Source: Gemmataceae bacterium
GTDB taxonomy: Bacteria; Planctomycetota; Planctomycetia; Gemmatales; Gemmataceae
Assembly: GCA_022616435.1 (NCBI GenBank)
Contig: JAKEET010000112.1
Span: 1 to 37,378 of the forward strand
Reading direction: 5' to 3'
Length of the DNA: 37,378 nt
Under the pieces are notes generated by a model. The model was not told the origin of the DNA and ran no database searches. It saw nothing but the letters and a program-made list of their open reading frames with translations. Position 1 is the stretch's first letter. Every line of letters starts with the position of its first letter. The position numbers and the translations under genes are program-made. Shown here one piece after another: positions 7,473 through 14,380 of this stretch.

Positions 7473-9101
7473 TCATCGCGATTTCGGGTCGCCTTTCGAC
7501 AGCGAAAACTGCAGCTCTTGCGAATCCCCTTCGGCGAAGGCTCCCGCGCGGCGATCGAACACGACTTGAAAACGATAGCCGCCGGGGCGCGACAGGTCGA
7601 ACCAGTCCTCGAGGTCGAGCGCGAACGTGGCGAAGGTTGCCGCGGGCGCCGCGCCCCTCGTGGCCGCGCCAATGTTCAGAGACTGCCGCTGCTTGGGCGC
7701 CACATCGCGCCAGTCCGTGCCGTCGTCCTCCAGCGATGCGCCCCGGTTCGCGTCCTTGCTCGCGGTGTAGCGCAACCGAAGCTGAATTCCCGGATGAAGC
7801 ATGGGGCCGGCCTTCGGATCTTCTCGCATCACTTCGGTCGGCAGGCTTTGCTCCACACCGGATCGATTACGCAGCTCGACCTGGACAATGACCGGTCCGC
7901 CCATCAACGGCTCGGCTGGACCATCGGCCGCATTGGTGGGCGGCTTCTCGACAAGCCGCCGGCTGAGCCGGCAATCGATGCCGTCGCTGAGCTTTGCCCA
8001 GTCGTAACCCGGCGCGGGAAACTCGATCTCCTCGGCAGCGACCTTGGCAACCTGGCCGCTGCCGACGAAGCCGAAGTAGCGCCGCCACCTGCCGTCCTGC
8101 CAGGTCTCCTCGGCTTGCCACACGAAGCCGCTCTGCCGATAGTCGGTCCGTGTGCCGGTCTTCTTGGTCTTTGGGTCGTAGCATTGCGTCCGGTACGGAC
8201 GATCCTTCAGAGCGACCCAAGCCGCCGGCATGGGAAACGCGGGCAGGTTCCAGGCGCGCACCTTGGCCGCGCCATCGAGGGAGAACACGGCTTCGGCGCG
8301 GCCGAATTCCGCGCGCGTCGCCGGCCGATCGCGCCGCGGGAACGCCATGCGCGGGCGATCCTCACGCGGCCAGTCGTCGGGACTCCGGGTGAGAGGCGAA
8401 AACTTGAAGCGCTCGCCGTACTTCGACAAGAACGCCACGCAGGCCATAACCGCCCGATCACGCTCCTTCACCGGCCAGTACACTTCGCAGCGCGGCGCGC
8501 CGGCATGGTCTGCAAGTTGAAACGCGTCGAAGTCGCACACCCGGAACGGCACCTCCGCGACTCCTTCAGGCGCCAGCGGATCGAGGGAGGAATGGATCGC
8601 TGCGCCGCCCGAATAGGCGCCGGTCACCTCGAGGAACCCGTAGCATTCCTCGTGCAACTTGATCTTTCCCGCCGGGGCTTGGTCGGCCAGCTCCACCAGC
8701 AACCGCTGACGGAAGCTCGCCAGGCCAAGCAGCGGCGTCTTAAACAGGTCGTGGGTGTTCCCATCGCGAAGAAAGCGTTCGGTCCACGGCGACTTGTCGC
8801 CCTCGAACATCGCTCGAGCGGCCGCGACAATCGCGGGGTGATCCGGGTTTCTCCACATCGGTCGCAACAGCGAGCGCCAATCGCGGTCGCCGTTCTTGGG
8901 ATGAACGTCGCGAATCCAAGCCGCGTAATCGCCGAGGGCCTTTTCGTCGCCGGCTTGTTGTCGCAAGTCGGTCAAGGTCGCGATCGCGCGCCCGAGCAGG
9001 TACGTGCTCCCGTCGCCGAGGTGCTCGCGGCAAGCCTGGACCATCTTGGTCAGGACCGGCACGCTGGCCCGCAGGTCCCAGGCTGCCAGGTGTTCGGCCA
9101 T
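7473..9101 (-). CDS. Hypothetical planctomycete protein, probably 5'-frameshifted
   Basis: A 542-residue open frame. I do not recognise the family. The N-terminal ~150 residues are helical and resemble a HEAT-like scaffold ('LTKMVQACREHLGDGSTYLLGRAIATLTDLRQQAGDE'). The C-terminal ~150 residues look beta-rich ('VIVQVELRNRSGVEQSLPTE', 'GGYRFQVVFDRRAG'), like a beta-sandwich. The true start may lie upstream. In a second frame 'LLLQQQDEGSRRLSLAY' (around 9130-9180) joins well to 'ALHDACQMAEHLAAWD' of this frame if two bases (AC, near 9123-9127) are removed. This suggests a 2-bp insertion, either real decay or a sequencing error. It converges with the BRCT gene; 19 bp separate the two stops. Confidence 0.6.
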   Translation of the reverse strand: MAEHLAAWDLRASVPVLTKMVQACREHLGDGSTYLLGRAIATLTDLRQQAGDEKALGDYAAWIRDVHPKNGDRDWRSLLRPMWRNPDHPAIVAAARAMFEGDKSPWTERFLRDGNTHDLFKTPLLGLASFRQRLLVELADQAPAGKIKLHEECYGFLEVTGAYSGGAAIHSSLDPLAPEGVAEVPFRVCDFDAFQLADHAGAPRCEVYWPVKERDRAVMACVAFLSKYGERFKFSPLTRSPDDWPREDRPRMAFPRRDRPATRAEFGRAEAVFSLDGAAKVRAWNLPAFPMPAAWVALKDRPYRTQCYDPKTKKTGTRTDYRQSGFVWQAEETWQDGRWRRYFGFVGSGQVAKVAAEEIEFPAPGYDWAKLSDGIDCRLSRRLVEKPPTNAADGPAEPLMGGPVIVQVELRNRSGVEQSLPTEVMREDPKAGPMLHPGIQLRLRYTASKDANRGASLEDDGTDWRDVAPKQRQSLNIGAATRGAAPAATFATFALDLEDWFDLSRPGGYRFQVVFDRRAGAFAEGDSQELQFSLSKGDPKSR

Positions 9102-9235
9102 TTGGCAGGCGTCGTGCAGGGCGTGTAAGCCAGGCTCAGACGGCGCGAGCCCTCATCCTGTTGTTGAAGGAGCAGCTTGCGGCGGCCAAACGGGAGCCGA
9201 CGAGAAAGGCGACCCCTCGATAAAACTGGGGCCAA

Positions 9236-9466
9236 ATGGTACGCATCCTGGTCACCATCCTCGTCGCGTTGCTTGGGGGTATCGCCGGGTTTCTCTTGCC
9301 CCTTGCGTGTCTGCTGATGTTTGCAGCGGTATTGTCCTGGTGGCTCCGCGATCCGGCCGCGGGCGGCGTTCTGAGTTTCCTGATGATCCCTTTGGCGCCC
9401 ATCGGCGTGCTGACAGGGATCGTCCTCGCGGTGACGTGGGTGAATCGTTGGTACAGCGGTCGTTAG
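9236..9466 (+). CDS. Small integral membrane protein
   Basis: 76 residues, almost all hydrophobic, with two to three predicted membrane segments ('ILVTILVALLGGIAGFLLPLACLLMFAAVL', 'GVLSFLMIPLAPIGVLTGIVLAVTWV'). There is no recognisable family. It lies 31 bp upstream of a secreted-protein gene on the same strand and may be co-transcribed. Codon use is compatible with a real gene, but it is short and its function cannot be inferred. Confidence 0.6.
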   Translation: MVRILVTILVALLGGIAGFLLPLACLLMFAAVLSWWLRDPAAGGVLSFLMIPLAPIGVLTGIVLAVTWVNRWYSGR

Positions 9467-9497
9467 AACAAGTGATAGCGTGTAAAGGAGGTAGCTC

Positions 9498-10259
9498 GTG
9501 AAACCGACCTTTGCTGGCCTGATTCTCCTCCTTGTCGTCTCGCAAGCCCATGCCGAGTACCGGACCGTGCTCGTCCAGATCGATCAGGACAAGGACAAGA
9601 ACGCGCGCGTCACCATTCACTCGGACGAGAAGAAGGAACAGAATTCGCGCGTTTCCGTGGACGAGGCGGCTAAGGTCCTTCGCCAGATGGAGGGCTGGGG
9701 CAGCGCCGTGGGCGTCTATGTCGCCTCCGAACGCGGTGTACGGCGCGACGATCGGAAAAAAGTGCTCGACGCGATTCATGCCAATCTCTGGCTGGAGCTG
9801 GAGTATTACGGCCGCGAGGTGCCGAAGGTTGTGGGCGACTACTTCCTCAAGCCTCGCGGCGCGCGACGCCCAGGCAATGACGAGCCGTTGAATCCTTTGC
9901 CGGGGGTGGAAGTCGACCTGGTCATTTCGGTCGACAAGTACAACCCGGCACGACCGTCCAAGGGGACTGTGAGGTGCTCGGTGGTCAACCATTCCGGCGC
10001 CCCGGTCCGTGTTCTGGTCGGGTACGACGGTTGGACGAACCGGCTGACCGCGCGAGGGAAGGGGCATCCCCGAGACCTGCAACTGTTTCCGATGAACCCC
10101 GGGAAACACCAAGGGCCAAAACCCGCACAAGCCGCGGTCAAGCCCGGCGAGGCCCGGGTGGTGTTCGAGTTGCCCCTGGACGAGATCCTGTTCCAGGGAG
10201 TCAACCGGAGTGGAGCGACGATGCCCTCTGGCACTGGGACGATGGATCTCGCGGGATAG
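9498..10259 (+). CDS. Secreted hypothetical protein, 3' end shifted out of frame
   Basis: The GTG start at 9498 has an excellent SD (AAAGGAGGT at 9484-9492). Residues 1-19 are a signal peptide ('FAGLILLLVVSQAHA'), followed by a 230-residue globular part with a beta-rich segment ('VDLVISVDKYNPARPSKGTVRCSVVNHSG'). The frame stops at 10259 after the unconvincing tail 'VNRSGATMPSGTG'. In the -1 frame, coding-like sequence continues directly from 10199 ('SQPEWSDDALWHWDDG') to a stop at 10396. A single missing base near 10197-10200 would restore one protein of about 299 residues. No family was recognised. Confidence 0.7.
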   Translation: MKPTFAGLILLLVVSQAHAEYRTVLVQIDQDKDKNARVTIHSDEKKEQNSRVSVDEAAKVLRQMEGWGSAVGVYVASERGVRRDDRKKVLDAIHANLWLELEYYGREVPKVVGDYFLKPRGARRPGNDEPLNPLPGVEVDLVISVDKYNPARPSKGTVRCSVVNHSGAPVRVLVGYDGWTNRLTARGKGHPRDLQLFPMNPGKHQGPKPAQAAVKPGEARVVFELPLDEILFQGVNRSGATMPSGTGTMDLAG

Positions 10260-10396
10260 GTTTTGCGTCACCGGTCCACCACCCACGGCCGCCGCGGAAG
10301 GACTTCGTCGAGGAGGCGGTGTTCTGGGCGGCGGTCGTCGTCAACGACAAACGGTTGCGGTCAACGAAGGTGAAGTTGCAGGTCAAGCCGGAGTAG
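10199..10396 (+). pseudogene. Out-of-frame C-terminal part of the preceding secreted protein
   Basis: Read in the frame of 10199, the segment 'HPRPPRKDFVEEAVFWAAVV' followed by 'KRLRSTKVKLQVKPE' and a stop at 10394-10396 is good coding sequence with no start of its own. It is best explained as the displaced 3' end of the gene starting at 9498. Confidence 0.5.
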
Positions 10397-10402
10397 TCCA
10401 CC

Positions 10403-10708
10403 ATGACAAGGACCGCCGTTCTCCTTCCTCTAGGCGCATGCATCATGTTCGTGATGCTCCCCACCGCCGCCAGCGGCTACGAGGGCAGGACCTTGCCGGC
10501 GGCCCTCAAGCAGCGCGGCATCGACCCCGCTTTTGGCACGTACCGATCGTTCGACGTTCGCGAGAACCAGTTTGCCGTCGCCTGTCTTGGCCGGCTGCGC
10601 GCGAAGCAGGCCACCGAAGCACTGGAGAACATCGCCCGACAGACGAACCATCAAGAGCTGCGGAAACTCGCGCAGCAAGCGCTCCAGGCGATCCGCTCAT
10701 CGCGGTAA
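10403..10708 (+). CDS. Small secreted protein with a HEAT-like repeat
   Basis: 101 residues. The N-terminus has a signal peptide ('TAVLLPLGACIMFVMLPTAASG'). The mature part holds one HEAT/armadillo-like helical pair ('FAVACLGRLRAKQATEALENIA' then 'HQELRKLAQQALQAI'). It follows the frameshifted secreted gene by 6 bp and is probably in the same transcript. Function unknown. Confidence 0.55.
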   Translation: MTRTAVLLPLGACIMFVMLPTAASGYEGRTLPAALKQRGIDPAFGTYRSFDVRENQFAVACLGRLRAKQATEALENIARQTNHQELRKLAQQALQAIRSSR

Positions 10709-10790
10709 TCAACAAGCCACGGCCGAAGACAGGCCGTAAATTGCTTCTTCGAGGCCGTTTTTGAGCCTTGCGGAGACGTGAAGCAGGGGA

Positions 10791-10914
10791 TCAGGTCGCC
10801 AGCCAATTCTCCACACGCAGCCCAGGCACTTTGGAGGCGATTGAGCAATGCGGCATGACCAGCGGCAGCGCGGTTGGTCAGGATCGATAGATGGTCGGTA
10901 TCCAGAAAGATCAC
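10791..10914 (-). pseudogene. vapC: VapC-type PIN-domain toxin with an internal deletion
   Basis: The GTG start at 10914 overlaps the upstream antitoxin-like stop (GTGA). The first 30 residues, 'MIFLDTDHLSILTNRAAAGH' and onward, are a typical PIN N-terminus with the first acidic active-site residue in 'LDTDHLS'. After 'LLNRLQSA' the frame goes wrong. In the next frame the minus strand reads 'VPGLRVENWLAT' and a stop (10829-10791), a typical VapC C-terminus. About 80-100 codons between the two parts, including the other acidic catalytic residues, are missing, so the toxin should be inactive. Read straight through, the frame runs on to 10651. Confidence 0.65.
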
Positions 10915-11141
10915 GATTTGACTCGCTGCCGCTTGCGCTGCCGGCGGCGGGCTTTCTGGCGGTCGGCTTCACGGATCTTCATAGCATCCGCGAACAACTC
11001 GATCATGCCCGGATTGTCGGTGAACATTCCCACGGTCCTGCGCCAGTCCTTTTTTCGGGACCCGTTGGCGTGCTGAGCCTTCATCTCCGCCACCTGCCGC
11101 TCCAGGGCGGCGACACGCTGTTCCAACGACAGCTGCGGCAT
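10911..11141 (-). CDS. Antitoxin-like coiled-coil protein paired with the broken VapC
   Basis: 76 residues with a good SD (AAGGGAGG) before the ATG at 11141. The N-terminal half is a coiled coil ('LEQRVAALERQVAEMKAQ'), the middle 'DWRRTVGMFTDNPGMIELFADAMKIREADR' is well conserved in planctomycetes in my memory of the family, and the C-terminus is very basic. The GTGA overlap with the PIN gene indicates a VapB-like role. With its toxin deleted it may be an orphan. A weak promoter TTGCCC-N18-TAGGAT lies about 40-70 bp upstream. Confidence 0.65.
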   Translation of the reverse strand: MPQLSLEQRVAALERQVAEMKAQHANGSRKKDWRRTVGMFTDNPGMIELFADAMKIREADRQKARRRQRKRQRVKS

Positions 11142-11288
11142 GGCGACTGCCTCCCTTCCGGATGCATTCCCAATTCATCCTACATGAAAGTGTCTACGGC
11201 GGGCAACGGATTCGCCGCCCGAGTTCGGCGCGGGTCCCCGACTCCGCCGACTCCCCGAACCCAAGGCCTCCATTTGGACTGCCGGGCA

Positions 11289-11326
11289 AGTGATACAAGC
11301 TTTGGCGAGTGATACAAGCTTTGGCG
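11289..11326. repeat. 19-bp perfect direct repeat, two copies
   Basis: AGTGATACAAGCTTTGGCG occurs twice head to tail (11289-11307, 11308-11326), just downstream of the reverse transcriptase stop and upstream of the antitoxin-like gene. Its function is unknown. It might be a target-site or recombination footprint. Confidence 0.75.
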
Positions 11327-11348
11327 AGTCCCCCAAACTTCCGCCGGC

Positions 11349-12662
11349 TTACCACAGAATCGTTTCGAACAGCCGCCGCAGCTTCGCCCCGCGCTCCGGA
11401 TTCACCTGCCCCACAAACGCGATCCGCCCCAGCAGATGGCCGCGAAATTCGGCAACGTTCGCGCGATTCTGCGTGGCCGGACCATGACGGATGCAATTCG
11501 TCAGGATCGCCTTCAATTCGTCATACACCTTGCGCCGCACGTTCACGCGTTCGTTCACCACGACACCGGCCAACTGCTGGCACACGCCGCGGCGCATGAA
11601 CCGGCTCTTCTGGAAGTGTAGCGCGAAGCCTTCCTCCGCGGCGATCACCGCGACCGCGACCTGGAAACGCCGGGCGCCGCGGGCCAGCAGCTCGCCGCCC
11701 GAGAACGCCAGGTCGTCCGCGTAGCGGGTGTACTGCGCTTCACACGCCTTCGCCAGGCCGGCCAGCCGGGCGTCCAAACGGCGCGCGCACAGGTTGGCCA
11801 GGGCGGGCGACGTGGGCGCGCCTTGCGGCAAATGACGACAGCGCAGACGAGCGCCGAACGATTCATCGGCCGCGCGCGGGTCCGGGCGTTGCTCCCAAAC
11901 GTCGTCCGGAATCGTCGTCGTGCACAGGCCGGTGAGCAGCCGGGCGACTTCATCGGGATAACCCGCCGTGCGGAACACGGCGTGCCCCCGCCCCGCGTGG
12001 ACCGACGCAAAGAAATCCGTCAGATCGAAACGCAACACGATCTGCCGGCCGGCGTGCGGCGTCGCGTAGCTGAGGATCGACCGGCCCGCGCGAAAGCCGT
12101 GCGCCGCCTGGTGCGGCGGAATCCGATCGAGGATGTCGTGCACGATTCGCCGCTGGATTCGCTTGAGGGTCGGCTTCGGCGATTCGATGAGCCGGAAACG
12201 TCCGCGCCGCCGTGGCCGCCAGTGGCAGACATAGTGCCGCAGCTTGGCGCTCGCCTGTTTCACGGTGAAGCCGCGCACGTCGGCGAGCCAATCGAGCTGG
12301 GCCGGCGGCACGCCGAGCCAGCCGGCGAGCTGACCGGCGCTGGTGAGCGCCGGGACTTGCCAGGCCGAGGCGGCGGCGCCGCGCGGGGCCATCGCCGCCG
12401 CCAGAAAGTAGCAGCGGCCCATGCTCTCGAAACGCCACTGCCCGGCGCTTGTCGGTTCCTGGCTCAGAAACCGCACGAGCTCGTCGAGCGCCGGCGGCGC
12501 GGGAAACGCCGACGCCACGGCACGGACGGTCAGCCGCATCCATTGCCCGGTATTCGGCCATACCTCCTTGCCGCGCGTGAGCAGGCTGCGCGCCGTCCAG
12601 GGTCCGGAGAGAAAGGCACTGGCAAGGTTGACGATCGGGAATGGCGGACGCGCGCTGGCCAT
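11349..12662 (-). CDS. Retron-type reverse transcriptase
   Basis: 437 residues from the ATG at 12662. The RT core shows all main motifs: 'VLRFDLTDFFASV' with Asp213, 'HLPQGAPTSPALANL' (278-291), and the catalytic 'YTRYADDLAFSG' (YADD at 314-317). 'AAHGFRAGRSI' (186-196) followed by 'YATPH' (199-203) sits where retron RTs carry NAxxH, and 'LAGVVVN' (364-370) where they carry VTG. Group II intron RTs and their maturase/endonuclease parts are absent. Residues 1-130 form an N-terminal extension ending in 'GWLGVPPAQLDWLADVRG', comparable in size to the long RTs of myxobacterial retrons (family knowledge). A non-coding RNA with retron architecture lies directly upstream (12698-12870), which decides the class. 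No group II intron domains V/VI were noticed. Confidence 0.88.
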   Translation of the reverse strand: MASARPPFPIVNLASAFLSGPWTARSLLTRGKEVWPNTGQWMRLTVRAVASAFPAPPALDELVRFLSQEPTSAGQWRFESMGRCYFLAAAMAPRGAAASAWQVPALTSAGQLAGWLGVPPAQLDWLADVRGFTVKQASAKLRHYVCHWRPRRRGRFRLIESPKPTLKRIQRRIVHDILDRIPPHQAAHGFRAGRSILSYATPHAGRQIVLRFDLTDFFASVHAGRGHAVFRTAGYPDEVARLLTGLCTTTIPDDVWEQRPDPRAADESFGARLRCRHLPQGAPTSPALANLCARRLDARLAGLAKACEAQYTRYADDLAFSGGELLARGARRFQVAVAVIAAEEGFALHFQKSRFMRRGVCQQLAGVVVNERVNVRRKVYDELKAILTNCIRHGPATQNRANVAEFRGHLLGRIAFVGQVNPERGAKLRRLFETILW

Positions 12663-12697
12663 GGAACCTGGGTCGGCCCACGGGATTGAGGTTGGAG

Positions 12698-12870
12698 AAA
12701 ACGGCGCGACTCTCAACCTGTCGCGTGATGCGCGACCCGTCCTGCGCCGGCGCGCAGTCGCGGTCGCGCGCTGAAACGTCCCAAGTCCATCGCTGCCTCG
12801 GGGTAACCCCGAAGAGACCAGAACGCCGGTCGCCCAGCGTCGTCGGTCCGCTTGAGAGCCGCGCCGCCCT
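12698..12870 (-). ncRNA. Candidate retron msr-msd non-coding RNA
   Basis: About 173 nt on the minus strand, 35 nt before the RT start. The 5' end AGGGCGGCGCGGCTCTCAA (a1, 12870-12852) pairs with the 3' end TTGAGAGTCGCGCCGTTTT (a2, 12716-12698) over 19 positions: 15 Watson-Crick and 4 G-U. Directly after a1 comes GC, giving the AAGC context of a branching guanosine (candidate G at 12851). Two msr-type stem-loops follow: one at 12840-12823 with a GCGA (GNRA) loop and a 7-bp stem, and one at 12814-12796 with an 8-bp stem and UUA loop. The msd-type hairpin is at 12769-12730, with GCGCGACC pairing GGTCGCGC outside and CTGCGC pairing GCGCAG inside. The predicted transcription start falls at a1. The expected msDNA is roughly 60-75 nt (inference). 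Confidence 0.78.
12698..12870. repeat. a1/a2 inverted repeat bounding the retron RNA
   Basis: Arms 12852-12870 and 12698-12716. The inner 15 bp are complementary except for one G-U pair; the outer 4 pairs are three G-U and one A-U. The 135-bp interior carries the msr and msd hairpins. Confidence 0.8.
12730..12769 (-). other. msd-type hairpin
   Basis: The outer stem is a perfect 8 bp (12762-12769 with 12730-12737). The inner stem is a perfect 6 bp (12752-12757 with 12742-12747) with a 4-nt loop. Short internal loops separate the stems. Its position between the msr stem-loops and a2 fits the template region of a retron. Confidence 0.65.
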
Positions 12871-12873
12871 GGA

Positions 12874-12902
12874 ATTGTCGCTGTCCGGCGCCAGCCCGTC
12901 AA
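12874..12902 (-). promoter_or_regulatory. Retron promoter
   Basis: TTGACG (12902-12897) and GACAAT (12879-12874) are spaced by exactly 17 bp on the minus strand. The predicted start, 12867-12868, falls within a few bases of the 5' end of a1, as expected for a retron RNA. Confidence 0.6.
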
Positions 12903-13017
12903 GCGGCGGTCCCGGAAGGTTTCGTCAGAAAGTGCAGTCGCTGACGGCGTGCTCGAAAAAGGTCAGGAACTGGAAGCAATAGGCCGCGTGATTCGCTTGG
13001 TAAACTCGCCCTCAGCA

Positions 13018-13055
13018 GAAAAATGTTGTAACCGCAACGTCCGTCATCCGTTGCG
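13018..13055 (-). terminator. Possible terminator after carA
   Basis: On the minus strand CGCAACG (13055-13049) pairs perfectly with CGTTGCG (13039-13033) across a 9-nt loop. A run of five T follows about 10 nt later (13023-13019). The T-run is further from the stem than usual, so this is tentative. Confidence 0.4.
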
Positions 13056-13127
13056 CTGAATTCTTGTCAAAGGACGACGTGCAGATCGTGGCCAGCTGGC
13101 AGTTTGGCAAATCGTAGTCGGAATTCC

Positions 13128-14246
13128 CTATTCCATCGCCTTGCGAAACTCCTCGAACAGATAGCTGCTGTCGTGCGGTCCGGCCGAGGCTTCGGGGTGG
13201 TACTGCACGCTGAAGACGGGGAGCTTCTTGTGCCGCATGCCTTCGAGGGTGCCGTCGTTGAGGTTGATGTGCGTGGCTTCGACGTCCGGCGGCAGCGTGG
13301 ACGTGTCCACGGCGAAGCCGTGGTTTTGCGTGGTGATCTCGACGCGCTGGCTGCGGCGGTTGAGCACCGGCTGGTTGGCGCCGCGGTGGCCGAACTTGAG
13401 CTTGAAGGTCTTGGCCCCCAGCGCCAGCCCGAGCAGTTGATGGCCCAGGCAGATGCCGAAGATCGGTTTCTTGCCGACCAGCTGGCGGATGGTCTCCTGG
13501 GCGTAGGTGAGCGGTTCGGGGTCGCCGGGGCCGTTCGAGAGGAACACGCCGTCGGGGTTCAGGGCGAGGATTTCCTGGGCAGAGGCCGAGCCGGGGACGA
13601 CGGTGACGTCGCAGCCGACCTGGGTCAGGCAGCGGAGGATGTTCCACTTCATGCCGAAGTCCATGGCCACGACGCGATGCCGCTTGCGGCCGGGGTGCAG
13701 CTCTTGCGAGGCGAACGGGCTGACGAAGCCCTCGTTCCAGGTGAAGGTCTGCCGGGGCATGACGGTCTGCGCCAGATCGCGGCCGACGATGTTCGGGCTG
13801 CTGAGGGCCTTGTGGACCAGGGATGCGTCATCGAGATCGGTCGTGGACAAGACGCCGTTCATGGCGCCGCGCACGCGCAATCGCCGCACCAGGGCGCGGG
13901 TGTCGATGCCTTCCAGGCCGATGATGCGATGCTCGGCGAGGTAGCCGTCGAGCGCCGCGTGGGAGCGGAAGTTGCTGGGGACACGGGTCAGCTCGCGGAC
14001 GATGAAGCCCTCGACCTGCGGCACGCGCGACTCCCGGTCCTCGGCGTTGATGCCGTAGTTGCCGATGAGCGGGTAGGTCATGGTGACGATCTGGCCCTTG
14101 TAGGACGGGTCGGTGAGCACTTCCTGGTAGCCGGTCATGCTGGTGTTGAAGACGACTTCGCCGAAGGTCTCGCCGCCGCCGCCGAAGCCGTGGCCGGTGA
14201 AGACGGCGCCGTCCTCGAGCGCCAGTTTCGCGGGGATCTTGGACAT
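13128..14246 (-). CDS. carA: Carbamoyl-phosphate synthase small subunit (glutaminase)
   Basis: 372 residues, full length for CarA. The N-terminal domain has '[15 protein letters not shown]' and '[20 protein letters not shown]'. The C-terminal class I glutamine amidotransferase domain carries the nucleophile in '[15 protein letters not shown]' and the His/Glu pair in '[13 protein letters not shown]'. It releases ammonia from glutamine for carbamoyl phosphate synthesis in the arginine and pyrimidine pathways, in complex with CarB. carB is not in this window. No SD precedes the ATG; instead a promoter-like TTGACC-N16-TATCTT ends about 7 bp before it, so the transcript may be leaderless. It lies downstream of the LPS operon, separated by a strong hairpin. 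Confidence 0.96.
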   Translation of the reverse strand: MSKIPAKLALEDGAVFTGHGFGGGGETFGEVVFNTSMTGYQEVLTDPSYKGQIVTMTYPLIGNYGINAEDRESRVPQVEGFIVRELTRVPSNFRSHAALDGYLAEHRIIGLEGIDTRALVRRLRVRGAMNGVLSTTDLDDASLVHKALSSPNIVGRDLAQTVMPRQTFTWNEGFVSPFASQELHPGRKRHRVVAMDFGMKWNILRCLTQVGCDVTVVPGSASAQEILALNPDGVFLSNGPGDPEPLTYAQETIRQLVGKKPIFGICLGHQLLGLALGAKTFKLKFGHRGANQPVLNRRSQRVEITTQNHGFAVDTSTLPPDVEATHINLNDGTLEGMRHKKLPVFSVQYHPEASAGPHDSSYLFEEFRKAME

Positions 14247-14252
14247 GGAATC

Positions 14253-14280
14253 AAGATAGGTGCGGCGTGGACAGGGTCAA
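14253..14280 (-). promoter_or_regulatory. Candidate carA promoter, probably giving a leaderless mRNA
   Basis: TTGACC (14280-14275) and TATCTT (14258-14253), 16-bp spacing. The predicted start is 14246-14247, the first base of the carA ATG or one before it. Confidence 0.4.
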
Positions 14281-14300
14281 TGCGAGGAGTGAGTGCAGCA

Positions 14301-14380
14301 GTCAGTAGTCAGTAGTCCGTAGTCAGCAGCAACAATCCAAGCAGTGCGTTGCTACTGACTACGGACTACTGACTGCTGAC
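14301..14380. repeat. Heptad-period inverted repeat abutting the glycosyltransferase stop
   Basis: Left arm 14301-14333 is made of 7-bp units such as GTCAGTA/GTCCGTA. The right arm 14348-14380 is its reverse complement with 2 mismatches in 33, and the loop is 14 nt. The right arm ends at the stop codon of the GT4 gene, so the hairpin could terminate or protect the LPS-operon mRNA. Confidence 0.8.

Noticed and set aside
7422..9128. 568-codon plus-strand frame
   Set aside because: Mirror frame of the minus-strand hypothetical gene; it is His/Arg/Pro-rich without motifs and overlaps the BRCT gene end.
11349..12662. RT as group II intron or DGR component
   Set aside because: No maturase/endonuclease part, no domain V/VI-like structure, and no template/variable repeat pair was seen; the upstream RNA fits a retron instead.
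11823..12689. 288-codon plus-strand frame opposite the reverse transcriptase
   Set aside because: Arg/Pro-rich shadow frame; it could not encode an effector and has no SD or motifs.
12663..12902. N-terminal extension of the RT frame up to 12902
   Set aside because: The frame is open upstream only because of GC content; this stretch is better explained as the structured retron RNA, and it is very Arg-rich.
13012..13647. 211-codon minus-strand frame inside carA
   Set aside because: Out-of-frame reading of carA.
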